Shown: positions 32,140 to 41,130, numbered from the stretch's first letter. The stretch is 50,775 nt of DNA from Aquificales bacterium (GCA_027035985.1 JALVTI010000030.1:1-50775); one strand, 5' to 3'. Program-made: numbers and translations. The notes: generated from the letters alone by a model not told the origin.

Positions 32140-34434
32140 ATGTATAGCAAGGAGAGGGAAAAGGAACTCCTTGAGAAAACCTATTGGCTTTTAGACCACC
32201 TTAAGGAGGTTGTAAACGCAAAAACCAAAGAGGAAGCCGAGAGGTATATCGAAGACCTACGGGAGGTTATAAGGTTTCACGACTACAAGTATTACGTCGA
32301 GACCAATCCCGTAATAAGCGACTACGATTACGACCAGCTCTTTCACGCCCTCAAAAAGCTCGAAGAGCGCTTCCCCGAACTTGTAACGCCCGACAGCCCA
32401 ACCCAAAGGGTCGCCAGCGAGATAACGGAGAAGTTCCCCGTCGTGGAACACCTCACCCCTATGCTCTCGCTCGACAACACCTATTCGCCGGAGGATTTGA
32501 GGGAGTGGGATAGGAGGGTTAAAAAGATTTTGGGAGTCGACCGGGTCGAGTATTGCGTCGAACCGAAATACGACGGGGCGGGTATAGCGCTAGTCTACCG
32601 CGACGACCTCTTTGTCAGGGGGGCAACCCGCGGCGACGGAATAAGGGGCGAGGATATTACAAACAACCTCAAAACCATTAAGACCATACCCCTACGCGCG
32701 GAGTTTTCCAAATACGGGATAAAGCTCGCCGAGATACGCGGTGAGGTCTTAATGGACAAGGAGACCTTCAAAAAGCTTAACGAGGAGCGGATGGAGGAAG
32801 GTCTGCCGCCCTTTGCCAACCCGAGAAACGCCGCCGCCGGTTCCATAAGGCTCCAAGATCCCAAAGAGGTGGCTAAGAGAAACCTCGTTGCGGTGGTCTA
32901 TCAGCTCTCCTATGCGGAGAACGATAAGGGCGAGAGGGTTATGCCGGAAACCCACTACGAGGCTATTAAAATGCTCCACGACCTCGGGTTTAAGACGCCC
33001 CTTCCCGATATGAAGGTCTGCAAGGATATAGAGGAAGTTATTCAATACTGCCAGGAGTGGGAGGAGAAGCGCAGAAACTACCCCTTCGACCTCGACGGGA
33101 TGGTCGTAAAGGTCAACAAGACCGCCTATTGGGAGAAATTGGGTTACACCTCCCACCACCCGAGGTGGGCTATAGCCTATAAATTCAAACCAGATGAGGG
33201 TATAACCCAACTCTTAAACGTAACCTTCCAGGTGGGTAGGACGGGGGTTGTCACGCCGGTTGGGGAACTCAAACCGGTTGAAATCGGCGGCGTTGTGGTT
33301 TCAAGGGTCTCCCTCTTCAACGAGGACTTTATTAAGGAAAAGGATATCCGCATAGGGGATTGGGTTGTCGTAATACGCGCCGGGGGGGTTATCCCCTACA
33401 TCGACCGAGTCCTCAAGGAGAGGAGAACGGGCAAGGAAAAACCGATAGAGTTCCCCAAAAATTGTCCCTCCTGCGGTTCGCCTTTGGTTAAGCTACCCGG
33501 AGAGGTCGCCTGGAGGTGCGTCAATATAGCCTGCCCCGCCCAGGTGGTGCAGAGGATAAAGCATTGGGCGTCCCGCGAGGCTATGGATATCCGCGGTCTT
33601 GGGGAGATGACCGCCCGACAACTCTACAAGGCGGGACTGGTTAAGGATATAGGAGACCTCTACTACCTCAAGTTGGAGGATTTGATAAGACTTCCCGGTT
33701 GGGGGATTAAAAAGGCTCAGAACCTACTTGAGCAGATTGAGAACTCGAAAAATAGACCCCTCTACAGAGTTTTATACGGTTTGGGTATCCGTTACGTGGG
33801 TCTGGTTAACGCCAAAAGGATAGCGGAGCATATAAAGAGCATCTGGGATTTGAAAGATATGCCCCTCGAAAGGCTTATGGCTATTCCGGGTATAGGTTTC
33901 GTTGTCGCAAAGAGTATAAAGGAATTCTTTTCCAACGAGAGGAACATCGAGGTTCTCAAGAAACTGGAGAGGGCGGGCGTAAAGCTGACCAAATCGGAGG
34001 AGGAGGAGCAAAAACTCGACTACCTCAAGGGGCAAACCTTCGTCTTTACCGGCACTTTAAAGTGCTGTTCGCGGGAGGTGGCGGGCAAGATTGTGGAGGC
34101 TCTCGGCGGAAGGTTCTCCAACTCGGTGACCTCCAAAACGACCTACCTCGTCGTGGGCGAGGAGCCGGGTAAGACCAAACTTCAAAAAGCCCAAAAATTG
34201 GGAACGGTCAAGATAATCGACGAGGAGCAGTTCCTCAAAATCCTCGAGCCGTACGTGAATATCGAACTCCTCAGGAGGGGAGAGCATATAACCGAGTTCC
34301 GCCCGGAGGAGCTGATAAAAGGTTGGAAACCCGCAAAGGGTGAAGACAAAAAGGAAGGAACTAAGAGAGGTAAAACCCTCTTCGACCTCCTCAAAAAGGG
34401 AAAGGACGGAGATAAGAATCCCAATAAAGGTTAA
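32140..34434 (+). CDS. ligA: NAD-dependent DNA ligase
   Basis: LigA seals nicks using NAD. The 764-residue protein has all expected parts in order: domain Ia and the adenylation domain with the nucleotide-accepting lysine in KYDG (residues 143-146), an OB fold, a four-cysteine zinc finger (CPSCG and CVNIACPAQ, about residues 445-470), helix-hairpin-helix motifs (LPGWGIKKA, IPGIGFVVA) and a BRCT domain (TFVFTGTLKCCSREVAG, about residues 632-710). About 50 extra residues follow the BRCT domain, rich in Lys and Glu, making it longer than the usual 670-720. It overlaps the next gene tail-to-tail by four bases. Confidence 0.95.
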   Translation: MYSKEREKELLEKTYWLLDHLKEVVNAKTKEEAERYIEDLREVIRFHDYKYYVETNPVISDYDYDQLFHALKKLEERFPELVTPDSPTQRVASEITEKFPVVEHLTPMLSLDNTYSPEDLREWDRRVKKILGVDRVEYCVEPKYDGAGIALVYRDDLFVRGATRGDGIRGEDITNNLKTIKTIPLRAEFSKYGIKLAEIRGEVLMDKETFKKLNEERMEEGLPPFANPRNAAAGSIRLQDPKEVAKRNLVAVVYQLSYAENDKGERVMPETHYEAIKMLHDLGFKTPLPDMKVCKDIEEVIQYCQEWEEKRRNYPFDLDGMVVKVNKTAYWEKLGYTSHHPRWAIAYKFKPDEGITQLLNVTFQVGRTGVVTPVGELKPVEIGGVVVSRVSLFNEDFIKEKDIRIGDWVVVIRAGGVIPYIDRVLKERRTGKEKPIEFPKNCPSCGSPLVKLPGEVAWRCVNIACPAQVVQRIKHWASREAMDIRGLGEMTARQLYKAGLVKDIGDLYYLKLEDLIRLPGWGIKKAQNLLEQIENSKNRPLYRVLYGLGIRYVGLVNAKRIAEHIKSIWDLKDMPLERLMAIPGIGFVVAKSIKEFFSNERNIEVLKKLERAGVKLTKSEEEEQKLDYLKGQTFVFTGTLKCCSREVAGKIVEALGGRFSNSVTSKTTYLVVGEEPGKTKLQKAQKLGTVKIIDEEQFLKILEPYVNIELLRRGEHITEFRPEELIKGWKPAKGEDKKEGTKRGKTLFDLLKKGKDGDKNPNKG

Positions 34435-34844
34435 CCCTTTTCCATTTCCTTTATAAGTTCTTTCAAAATAGTTTGGCAAATTTTGGGGTTGAGTTCCTCG
34501 TATAGTGTAGCCGTTCTAATATGGGGAACTCTGTCGTCTACTTCAATCTCTAAGGGGTCGGTATATTTTTTTAGGTACTTAACCTTTAAACAACTTCCCA
34601 AATCGGGGTAATCCTGTATGTCGTTACTAACAACGATACCTATAGCCTTTATTCGCAATTTATAAGCTTTTTTGTCATAAGTTTTTAAAAATACGATGTC
34701 CCCTATCTTTATCTGTTTTAGTTGTTGGAAGACATAAATATTACTCTTTCCCCAACCGCTGCAGACCAATCCCTGACTTATAAATTCTTCTGATTTATCG
34801 TAGGTTCCAGCTTCATACTTATATCCAAAACCCCAGATAGCCAT
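34431..34844 (-). CDS. EVE/PUA-like small protein
   Basis: The 137-residue product starts MAIWGFGYKYEAG and contains GDIVFLKTYDKKAYKLRIKAIGIV, a beta-barrel-like pattern seen in EVE and related PUA-fold domains that bind modified bases. The second half (VDDRVPHIRTATLYEEL) resembles the region that follows in restriction-associated EVE proteins. Such domains occur alone and in modification-dependent restriction systems; no nuclease gene is adjacent here. The DNA is more AT-rich than ligA or the next gene. The stop overlaps the ligA stop by four bases. Family assignment is moderate. Confidence 0.55.
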   Translation of the reverse strand: MAIWGFGYKYEAGTYDKSEEFISQGLVCSGWGKSNIYVFQQLKQIKIGDIVFLKTYDKKAYKLRIKAIGIVVSNDIQDYPDLGSCLKVKYLKKYTDPLEIEVDDRVPHIRTATLYEELNPKICQTILKELIKEMEKG

Positions 34845-34865
34845 TATCTCGCATTTTGATATTTG

Positions 34866-35573
34866 ATGGTAGGTTTTCCTATTTCACCGCAAAAGGCATT
34901 AAAAATAACCCCTTTCGTAGCCGTTTACGGGACTTTGAAATATGGCTTTCCCAACCACGACCTGCTGAAAACCTCCACCGCTTTGGGTGTCGGTTATACG
35001 CAAATACCCTTTAAGGTTTTCGATGTCGGATACCCCTATGCGGTTCCTTCGGAAGATGGTTCCCCCCTACAGGTAGAGGTTTACAAAATTCCCAACGAAG
35101 GGGTTTTAAAAGAGCTCGATATCCTCGAGGGGTATCCCGAACACTACCAAAGGAGTCCCCTAAAAGTGGTTTTGAGAAATGGAGACACCCTAAAGGGTTG
35201 GCTCTATTACACCCAAAACCCCCGAGGGGAAGAGGTAAAAACGGTCTTCCACGACGGGAAGTTAAACATCGATTACATCACCTGGAGGGGTAGTTATATC
35301 TACCTCCTCGAGTCGCTCGGGGAAGCCTTCCAAAGCGGGGATTTGAGAAGGGCGGAAAACTTCCTAAAGGTGCTAACCCGTTTTTTAAAAACCTACGGAG
35401 GTAGCCACAGAGCGGTTTCTCCCATCTATGGGAAGGTTGTTCCTCTGCTCCTTTCGGCAGAAATTGAAAAGAACAACCTCCTTTTGGATTTTTTAGGGGA
35501 GGTTTACCGCCTCGTAAGGGAGGGGGAGATAAATCCCATTCCCCAATTGGAAGATTTCATTTCAAAAATTTGA
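34866..35573 (+). CDS. Gamma-glutamylcyclotransferase-like protein with extra C-terminal domain
   Basis: Residues 15-130 match the GGCT/AIG2-like fold: VAVYGTLKYGFPNHDLL with the YGTL anion-binding loop, VEVYKIPNEGVLKELDILEGYP with a glutamate at the expected active position, and YYRSP-type strand YQRSPLKVVL. From about residue 140 there is a helical extension of about 95 residues (LESLGEAFQSGDLRRAENFL, VVPLLLSAEIEKNNLLLDFL) that is not part of the fold. ATG 34866 is preferred to TTG 34863. The enzyme family releases 5-oxoproline from gamma-glutamyl amines, but the substrate here is unknown. It ends overlapping the bioC stop by 17 bases. Confidence 0.65.
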   Translation: MVGFPISPQKALKITPFVAVYGTLKYGFPNHDLLKTSTALGVGYTQIPFKVFDVGYPYAVPSEDGSPLQVEVYKIPNEGVLKELDILEGYPEHYQRSPLKVVLRNGDTLKGWLYYTQNPRGEEVKTVFHDGKLNIDYITWRGSYIYLLESLGEAFQSGDLRRAENFLKVLTRFLKTYGGSHRAVSPIYGKVVPLLLSAEIEKNNLLLDFLGEVYRLVREGEINPIPQLEDFISKI

Positions 35574-36231
35574 CCGCAAAGAGGACTTTAAAGCCGTAAA
35601 AGGAGACCCTATCGGGGTTTTTTAAAATTTCGAACGCCGAAAGGAGTTTGTTGGGGTTTTTACCTGTCCCGGTTCGCTTGAAAAAAAGCAGGAAATCCCT
35701 CCCCCTAAAGGGGATTTCCAAGTCCTCGACCCAATAGCGGTTGGGTTTTAAAAGCTTCAGCACCCCTTCGGGGGGAGGAAAGGGGAAACCAATCCCCTCG
35801 AGGGAACCCTTTACCGGAAGCGCCAAGAGGAGTCCCTCCCTTGAGACCCTCTCCATCTCGGGGAGCGCCCTTTTCCAATCGCACCAGTGGAGGGCGAAGG
35901 AGGAAACCGACCAATCGAAGGAACCGCTTTTAAAAGGCAACCTCTCGGCGTTGCACAAAACTTTCCGCGGAGCGGGATTTTCCTTTAGAGATTTAAATGA
36001 AATATCGCAGGCGCTTACGGAGGGGGTCAGCTCCAAAAGCCTTTCGGTGAGCAGTCCAACCCCGGCGCCGACGTCCAATATCTCTTTATTAAAGAGGTAG
36101 CCGCCGAAGGCGGAGAGGAGTTTTTCAACCGCCCTCCTCTGCGGGATAGCCCAAGCACGGTAGCTCTTGGAGGCTCTCGAAAACTCCCTCCCAATCTCGC
36201 GGGGTGAAATCCTTCGGAAAGTGTCCCCCAT
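35557..36231 (-). CDS. bioC: Malonyl-ACP O-methyltransferase (BioC-like)
   Basis: BioC methylates malonyl-ACP to start pimeloyl synthesis for biotin. The 224-residue SAM-dependent methyltransferase has the family N-terminus REFSRASKSYRAWAIPQRRAVEKLL, here quoted as REFSRASKSYRAWAIPQR, then SAM motif I LDVGAGVGLLTERLLEL, and DWSVSSFALHWCDWKRAL. The latter resembles the substrate-lid region of BioC. It lies directly downstream of a bioH-like gene and overlaps it by 107 bases in another frame. bioF is 5 kb away, supporting a biotin role. Confidence 0.8.
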   Translation of the reverse strand: MGDTFRRISPREIGREFSRASKSYRAWAIPQRRAVEKLLSAFGGYLFNKEILDVGAGVGLLTERLLELTPSVSACDISFKSLKENPAPRKVLCNAERLPFKSGSFDWSVSSFALHWCDWKRALPEMERVSREGLLLALPVKGSLEGIGFPFPPPEGVLKLLKPNRYWVEDLEIPFRGRDFLLFFKRTGTGKNPNKLLSAFEILKNPDRVSFYGFKVLFAVKFLK

Positions 36232-36787
36232 CGTAAACCGTCAGCCGAAAGCGGGGGTTTAATTTTAGCACCTTCTTCGCCTCCCTAAAGGGGACTATGG
36301 GGTCTTTCCTCCCATGGAGGAGTAGGGTGCGAATTCGCAGTTCCCTTAGGGGGTTTGAGATATCGGTTTGGACAAACTCCCTTAGGAGTTCTTTAGCCCC
36401 CTCCTCCGGCGGGAGGTCTTCGCATATTTCCTCCCCCCAAACGAGGTTTCTAAACTCCCTTACCTTCCCCCCGAAGTTCTCTTCCAGCTCCTTAAAGAAC
36501 CTCTCGAGGTATTCCCTCTTCCAAGCCTTCCCAAAGTGAGGTGTGGCTCCTATCAAGACCAACCCTTTCGGGGGATTTTCTAGGGAAGCCAACACCGAAA
36601 GGGTTGCCCCCAAAGACCAACCCACCAAGAGGGTATCCCCATCTATCCTTTCGGCCAACCTTTGGACTTCCTCCCCCAAGGACTTGTATTCCAAGCGGTG
36701 GTGCCCCACATCTCCCAGACCTTCGAGGGGTTTGAAGACCTCGGGACAAAAAGCCCACCCGTGGACGGTGAGAATTTTTAAACCCAT
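36125..36787 (-). CDS. Pimeloyl-ACP methyl ester esterase, BioH-like alpha/beta hydrolase
   Basis: The 220-residue hydrolase has the nucleophile elbow GWSLGAT (serine near residue 77), the acidic residue in LLLHGRKDPIVP (about 167) and the catalytic histidine in DGGHFP (about residue 192). A VHGWAFCPEVF oxyanion segment stands near the start, as in BioH. It lies upstream of bioC on the same strand; BioH removes the methyl group that BioC adds. The final 35 codons, including the catalytic histidine, lie within the bioC coding region in a different frame. The exact variant (BioH, BioG or other) is not certain. Confidence 0.75.
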   Translation of the reverse strand: MGLKILTVHGWAFCPEVFKPLEGLGDVGHHRLEYKSLGEEVQRLAERIDGDTLLVGWSLGATLSVLASLENPPKGLVLIGATPHFGKAWKREYLERFFKELEENFGGKVREFRNLVWGEEICEDLPPEEGAKELLREFVQTDISNPLRELRIRTLLLHGRKDPIVPFREAKKVLKLNPRFRLTVYDGGHFPKDFTPRDWEGVFESLQELPCLGYPAEEGG

Positions 36788-36794
36788 TTGGGGT

Positions 36795-38537
36795 CTATTT
36801 TTTCAGCCGCTCCCTCTTTTTGGCGACGAATTCCCTTATAACCTCCAGCGGTTGAGCGTTTAGGATATCTTCGGTCTTAGCCCAGCCCCTCCTAGCCAAG
36901 CCCACCCCTATCCGCGTAGTCCACAGCTGTCCCACCGAGTGGGCGTCGCTGTTTACAACGAGCTTTACACCCCTTTCGACCGCCTGCCTTATGTGTTGGC
37001 TGTCCAAGTCCTCCCTTTGGGAGTTTATCTCGAGGGCTGTCCCCGTCTCGAGGGCTTTTTCCAGAACGCGGTCAAAATCCAGGGGGTAGCCCTCCCTGTA
37101 GCCGTATTGCCTCCCGAAGGGGTGTCCTATTAGGTTCACGTAGGGGTTTTCCATAGCCTTTAAGAGTCTGTCGGTGTTGTCTTGGTTAAACCTGCTGTGG
37201 ATGGATGCGGTTACGAAATCGAACTCCCTTAGGAGTTCGTCGGGTAAGTCCAAACTCCCGTCGGGGAGAATATCTACCTCAACCGACCAGAGGATGGAAA
37301 TTTTGTCCCCGTACTTTTTGCGGACTCTCTCGATTTCCTCCCTTTGGAGTTTGAACCGTTCGGGGGTCAGCCCGTTGGCGACGCGGGCGCTCTGCGAGTG
37401 GTCGGAGATAGCCATATACTCGTAGCCCATATCGATGCAGGCTTTGACCATCTCCTCCACGGTGTTTAGCCCGTCGCTCCAGTTGGTGTGCATGTGGAGG
37501 TCTCCCCTAAGCTCGTCGTAACCCACCAGTTTGGGGATGCGGTGCTCGAGAGCCGCCTCTATCTCGCCGGTGTTCTCCCTTATCTCGGGTGGGATGTATT
37601 GCATACCCAAAACGGCGTAAACCTCCTCCTCCGTTCTGCCGGCGACCCTTTCGCCCGTTTCGGCGTCGAAAACCCCGTACTCGTTAATCTTTAGCCCCCT
37701 TTCCTTCGCTATCTCCCTAAGTTTTATGTTGTGGTGTTTCGAACCGGTGAAGTATTGGAGGGCGGCGCCCCAGCTCTCCGGTTCGACCGTTCTGAGGTCG
37801 CACTGCCGGTGGTGGTCTTTGAGGAGAACGGTCGACTTGGTCTGCCCGTGGAGCTGAACATCCTCTATGTCGGGGTAGGAGACAAAGGCGTCGTGAATCT
37901 TTTGCCAGTGCTCCCTGGGTGCGGAGACCAGTATGTCGAAGTCCCTTATAGTCTCCTTCATACGGCGAAGGCTCCCGGCAACCTCTATTCGTTCTATGTA
38001 ATCGCCGACCGCACCCTTTAGGTATTCGACCACATTCCGCGCCAGCGGGTAGGCGACCACGAGGGGGATGCGCTCCTGCGCCTGCCTCCAGAGTTCAAGT
38101 CCCTTTAGGATTTTCTCGACCTTTTTAGCCCCGAAGCCGGGAAGTTTTGCCAGAGACCCGTCTTTGAGGGCTTTTATAAAGTTCTCCTTCGTGCGGACCC
38201 CCAATTTCTCGTAAGCCACCTTTAGGGTCTTCGGTCCTATACCGGGAACCTCCATCAGTTCGAGGAGTTCCTCGGGAACCTTTTTTCGGAACTCCTCATA
38301 CTTTTGCACCGTGCCGGTTTTTAAAAATTCTTCAATCTTCGCGAGGGTGGAACCGCCTATTCCCTTAATTTTGTATATGTATCCGCTCTCTATAGCTTCC
38401 CCCACATCCATGGGGAGGTTTTCGAGAATTTTCGCAACCCTTCGGTAGGTTCTTATTCGAAAGGGGTTGTCGCCCAGAAACTCGAGGATGTCTGCCATTC
38501 GCTCGAAGATTTGGGCGAGCCTTTTGTTACGCTCCAT
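36795..38537 (-). CDS. polX: DNA polymerase X family with PHP domain
   Basis: The 580-residue protein combines an N-terminal family X polymerase core (residues 1-about 315) with a PHP phosphoesterase domain (from about 340). Helix-hairpin-helix motifs VPGIGPKTL and LPGFGAKKV are followed by the nucleotidyltransferase aspartates in RDFDILV (about residues 198-200) and CDLRTV (about 247). The PHP domain has GDLHMHTNWSDG, AISDHSQSA and VNSDAHS metal ligands. Bacterial PolX enzymes act in short-gap repair with 3'-5' exonuclease from the PHP part. It precedes the bioH-like gene by 7 bp, but the functions appear unrelated. Confidence 0.93.
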   Translation of the reverse strand: MERNKRLAQIFERMADILEFLGDNPFRIRTYRRVAKILENLPMDVGEAIESGYIYKIKGIGGSTLAKIEEFLKTGTVQKYEEFRKKVPEELLELMEVPGIGPKTLKVAYEKLGVRTKENFIKALKDGSLAKLPGFGAKKVEKILKGLELWRQAQERIPLVVAYPLARNVVEYLKGAVGDYIERIEVAGSLRRMKETIRDFDILVSAPREHWQKIHDAFVSYPDIEDVQLHGQTKSTVLLKDHHRQCDLRTVEPESWGAALQYFTGSKHHNIKLREIAKERGLKINEYGVFDAETGERVAGRTEEEVYAVLGMQYIPPEIRENTGEIEAALEHRIPKLVGYDELRGDLHMHTNWSDGLNTVEEMVKACIDMGYEYMAISDHSQSARVANGLTPERFKLQREEIERVRKKYGDKISILWSVEVDILPDGSLDLPDELLREFDFVTASIHSRFNQDNTDRLLKAMENPYVNLIGHPFGRQYGYREGYPLDFDRVLEKALETGTALEINSQREDLDSQHIRQAVERGVKLVVNSDAHSVGQLWTTRIGVGLARRGWAKTEDILNAQPLEVIREFVAKKRERLKK

Positions 38538-38556
38538 TAAGGATTGAATTTAGGAG

Positions 38557-38633
38557 TGGTGGGTCCGGCGGGACTCGAACCCGCGACCCCCGGATTAAGA
38601 GTCCGGCGCTCTGGCCGGCTGAGCTACGGACCC
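38557..38633 (-). tRNA. tRNA-Lys (CUU)
   Basis: The minus strand folds into a complete cloverleaf. The acceptor GGGTCCG pairs with CGGACCC and is followed by A and an encoded CCA. The D arm is GCTCAGCCGGCCAGAGC. The anticodon stem CCGGA/TCCGG holds loop CTCTTAA with anticodon CTT (plus 38597-38599), and the T arm is CGCGGGTTCGAACCCGC. Length is 77 with CCA. Confidence 0.96.
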
Positions 38634-38649
38634 TATTCTATTAATTAAT

Positions 38650-38655
38650 AGTATA
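38650..38655 (-). promoter_or_regulatory. Putative -10 element of tRNA-Lys
   Basis: TATACT on the minus strand lies 17 bases upstream of the mature tRNA 5' end, in an AT-rich stretch with a TATTAATTAATA palindrome. A matching -35 is poor (TTGCCC at 15-base spacing), with a CCGCC-TTC-GGCGG hairpin (38660-38672) between. Confidence 0.4.
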
Positions 38656-38691
38656 AACTCCGCCTTCGGCGGGCAATAGGATTTATTAAAT

Positions 38692-39114
38692 ATGGATTGG
38701 ACGCTCGTCGCACAGAAAATCGTCCTTGCCTTTATGACGGCTACCTTCGCGATAGGGAGCTTTTTCTCCTTCGTGGTCGCGCCGATACTCTTTAAGACCC
38801 TACCCAAGGAGCAGGCGGGGAAGGTGGTCGAAAGGGTGTTCCCCCTCTATTTTGGGCTGTGCCTCGGTTTGGACGCCCTCTCACTCCTGGCGGTCTTCAA
38901 GGCAAATGTGGGCTTTATCCTCATTTTGATACTGATACTTACGATTACCCTCAACGCGATTCAGCTCTACGTGATTATCCCCGAAAGTAGGGAGAAGAAA
39001 AAAACCGACTACAAGGGGTTTTTGAAACTCCACAAGATATCGGTAACCCTCAATATGTCGGTGGTTATCCTCAACCTCTTGGGGGTTCTATACCTCATCT
39101 TCAAACCCTTTTAG
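38692..39114 (+). CDS. DUF4149 (TMEM205-like) membrane protein
   Basis: The 140-residue protein has four hydrophobic helices (about residues 8-33, 50-66, 72-92 and 115-138). The family-typical first helix is AFMTATFAIGSFFSFVVAP, followed by LFKTLPKEQAGKVVERVFPLYF, where a proline-rich loop leads to the second helix. Function of the family is unknown. It is a single gene reading away from tRNA-Lys and overlapping the lspA end by 14 bases. Confidence 0.75.
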   Translation: MDWTLVAQKIVLAFMTATFAIGSFFSFVVAPILFKTLPKEQAGKVVERVFPLYFGLCLGLDALSLLAVFKANVGFILILILILTITLNAIQLYVIIPESREKKKTDYKGFLKLHKISVTLNMSVVILNLLGVLYLIFKPF

Positions 39115-39568
39115 TTTCCCCCTTTAAATACCCCGCCAAGAGGAGGAGTATCCCCAAGCTCACACAAATGTCGGCTACGTTGAAGGTTGGGTAATGCCAA
39201 TCCCCTATGTGGAAATCTATAAAATCCCTAACCCCCCCCAAGAGGAGGCGGTCTAAGAGGTTCCCCAAACCCCCGCCGAGGATTAGAGCCAACCCCCACC
39301 CGACAAGGGTATCCCTAACCCTAAATATCCCCCACAGGAGGAGGGCAACTATTAGGAGAGGCACACCGTAGTAGGAGAGGGTTTTTAAAAGACCCTCCGA
39401 GTGTTGGAATAGTCCGAAGACAAACCCTTTGTTGAAAGCCTTTGTAAAGTCCAAAAAGGGGAGGAGGTGGAGCGGCTCCCTCAGGAGGTTCCAAAAGAGG
39501 TATTTGGTAACCTGGTCGAGGAGTAGGCACGTTAGCGATATCCCCAAGAGGGTTAGGGATTTCTTCAT
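39101..39568 (-). CDS. lspA: Signal peptidase II (prolipoprotein)
   Basis: LspA cleaves signal peptides of lipid-modified prolipoproteins in the inner membrane. The 155-residue protein has four hydrophobic helices with the aspartate dyad in GGVRDFIDFHIG and NVADICVSLG. It also has LLLDQVTKYL at the first helix and FNKGFVFGLF, equivalent to the usual NxGxAF motif. It overlaps the upstream ABC ATPase gene by four bases, so the two are probably coupled. Confidence 0.92.
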   Translation of the reverse strand: MKKSLTLLGISLTCLLLDQVTKYLFWNLLREPLHLLPFLDFTKAFNKGFVFGLFQHSEGLLKTLSYYGVPLLIVALLLWGIFRVRDTLVGWGLALILGGGLGNLLDRLLLGGVRDFIDFHIGDWHYPTFNVADICVSLGILLLLAGYLKGETKRV

Positions 39569-40320
39569 CTTTTCACCCCGTAAAGTCCCTTTTCGACGAA
39601 TTCCCTCACTATGGGGTTGGGGGAGTTTACTATCTCCTCCGGCGTTCCCACCTGGAGCAGTTCCCCCTTGTAGATAAAGGCTATGCGGTCGGCTATCGAG
39701 AGGGCGGAAATCATATCGTGGGTGACCACCACCGAGGTAGCCCCTACCCGCTCCCTCAAGGAGAGTATGAGGTGGTCTATGTTTCTGGAGGTTATCGGGT
39801 CGAGACCCGATGTCGGTTCGTCGTAGAGGATTATCCGCCCCTCGCCCGCTATAGCCCTGGCGGTGGAGACCCTCTTCTTCATACCGCCCGAGAGCTGGGA
39901 GGGGTAGAGGTCGGCTACACTCTCGTCGAGGTCGACCTTTTTGAGTATCTCTACAGCCTTTTTTCTAACCTCCTCCTTGGGCAGGGCGGTATGTTCGAGG
40001 TAGTAAAAGCCCACATTCTCCCAAACGGTTAAAAAGTCAAAAAGCGCCCCCTCCTGGAAGACGTATCCCATCTTTAGGCGTATCTCGTCAAGTTCCTCCT
40101 CCGAGAGTTTGGTTATATCCCTTCCGAAGATGCAGACGCAACCCTCGGTGGGTTTCAAAAGTCCTATGAGGTGCTTCAAGAGAGTACTCTTTCCCGAACC
40201 GGAGCCGCCTATTATGACGAATATCTCCCCTTCATAAATCGCGAGGTTTATCCCCTTCAGGACTACCCTTTCGCCGAAACGCTTGTAGAGGTTTCTGACC
40301 TCTATAACCGGTTTTCCCAT
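39565..40320 (-). CDS. ABC transporter ATPase, MlaF-like
   Basis: The 251-residue ATPase has Walker A GGSGSGKST (about residues 38-46), the Q-loop in YVFQEGALFDFLTVWENV, signature LSGGMKKRV, Walker B IILYDEPTSGLDP and the H-loop VVTHDM. The FQ-GALFD context and KKRV signature are typical of MlaF, the ATPase of retrograde phospholipid transport between outer and inner membrane. No MlaE permease or MlaD gene is next to it here, but they are often encoded elsewhere outside Proteobacteria. It sits 4 bp overlapping lspA on the same strand. Confidence 0.8.
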   Translation of the reverse strand: MGKPVIEVRNLYKRFGERVVLKGINLAIYEGEIFVIIGGSGSGKSTLLKHLIGLLKPTEGCVCIFGRDITKLSEEELDEIRLKMGYVFQEGALFDFLTVWENVGFYYLEHTALPKEEVRKKAVEILKKVDLDESVADLYPSQLSGGMKKRVSTARAIAGEGRIILYDEPTSGLDPITSRNIDHLILSLRERVGATSVVVTHDMISALSIADRIAFIYKGELLQVGTPEEIVNSPNPIVREFVEKGLYGVKR

Positions 40321-40416
40321 TCAATCAATACAAGCTTAAAGCGATAGCCAAAGGGGTTTAAAATCCACCTTGCAAAAATGATGCTTGTCACCAAGGTGAT
40401 TCTATAATAGAAGTAA

Positions 40417-41115
40417 ATGGGTTTTTCGGGAAACTTAAAGGACTTTCCCTTTCCCGATATACTGCAGGTTATAGCTCGGGAAAGGAAGAACGGTATTCTA
40501 CTCGTGGAGTGGAAAGATTTAATAGTAGCCTATTACATTAAAAATGGGCAGATAATCTTCGCCCGCCCGGTGGATAAAATCACGAGGGTTTATACCGAAA
40601 GAAGTTTTCCCGACCTCATCAAGAAATTGAGGGTTAAGGAGGAAGTTATTCCCAAAATCTTGGAGAAATACCTTCTAAGCCGTCTCGACGAAAGGGAAGG
40701 TATATTCTCGCTAATATTCGGATTTATCAAATACAAGTCGACCGAAAAGGCACCAATTCCCATAGAACAGTTGATACTCGAAGCGGCTAGGAAATTGACG
40801 CCTATGGAGGTTAAGAGAAAGATAAGTGACGATATGCTCACCTTTATAGTAACTCCCGAAGGTAAGGAGATAGTTAAAAAACTCAATCTCAGCCCCGTAG
40901 AAAAGGCGGTTATAGAGCAGATAGACGGAAAGAAAACCGTCGCAGAAATCAGACAGGCTCTATATCCCACCAAACCACTGGATGTGGATAAGGCGCTCTA
41001 CGGTCTGTGGTCGGCGGGAATTATTAAACGGGTTCGCCGCGGCAAGCGCCACAAACCCGAAGGACTCACCCTCGATATTCTCAAGCGTATTATTGATAAA
41101 GTGAAAGACCTATAA
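40417..41115 (+). CDS. PATAN (DUF4388) domain protein
   Basis: The first 100 residues match the PATAN/DUF4388 pattern: GFSGNLKDFPFPDILQVIA, then NGILLVEW and YYIKNGQIIFARP. Such domains occur in signalling and motility control proteins. The C-terminal 90 residues resemble a winged-helix-like segment (VEKAVIEQIDGKKTVAEIRQ, LYGLWSAGIIKRV). The gene is followed after 15 bp by a small Ras-like GTPase, a pairing known in polarity and gliding control modules. Function as GTPase partner is inference. ATG 40417 begins 96 bp after the divergent MlaF-like start. Confidence 0.75.
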   Translation: MGFSGNLKDFPFPDILQVIARERKNGILLVEWKDLIVAYYIKNGQIIFARPVDKITRVYTERSFPDLIKKLRVKEEVIPKILEKYLLSRLDEREGIFSLIFGFIKYKSTEKAPIPIEQLILEAARKLTPMEVKRKISDDMLTFIVTPEGKEIVKKLNLSPVEKAVIEQIDGKKTVAEIRQALYPTKPLDVDKALYGLWSAGIIKRVRRGKRHKPEGLTLDILKRIIDKVKDL

Positions 41116-41130
41116 GGGGGCGCGGAATAG

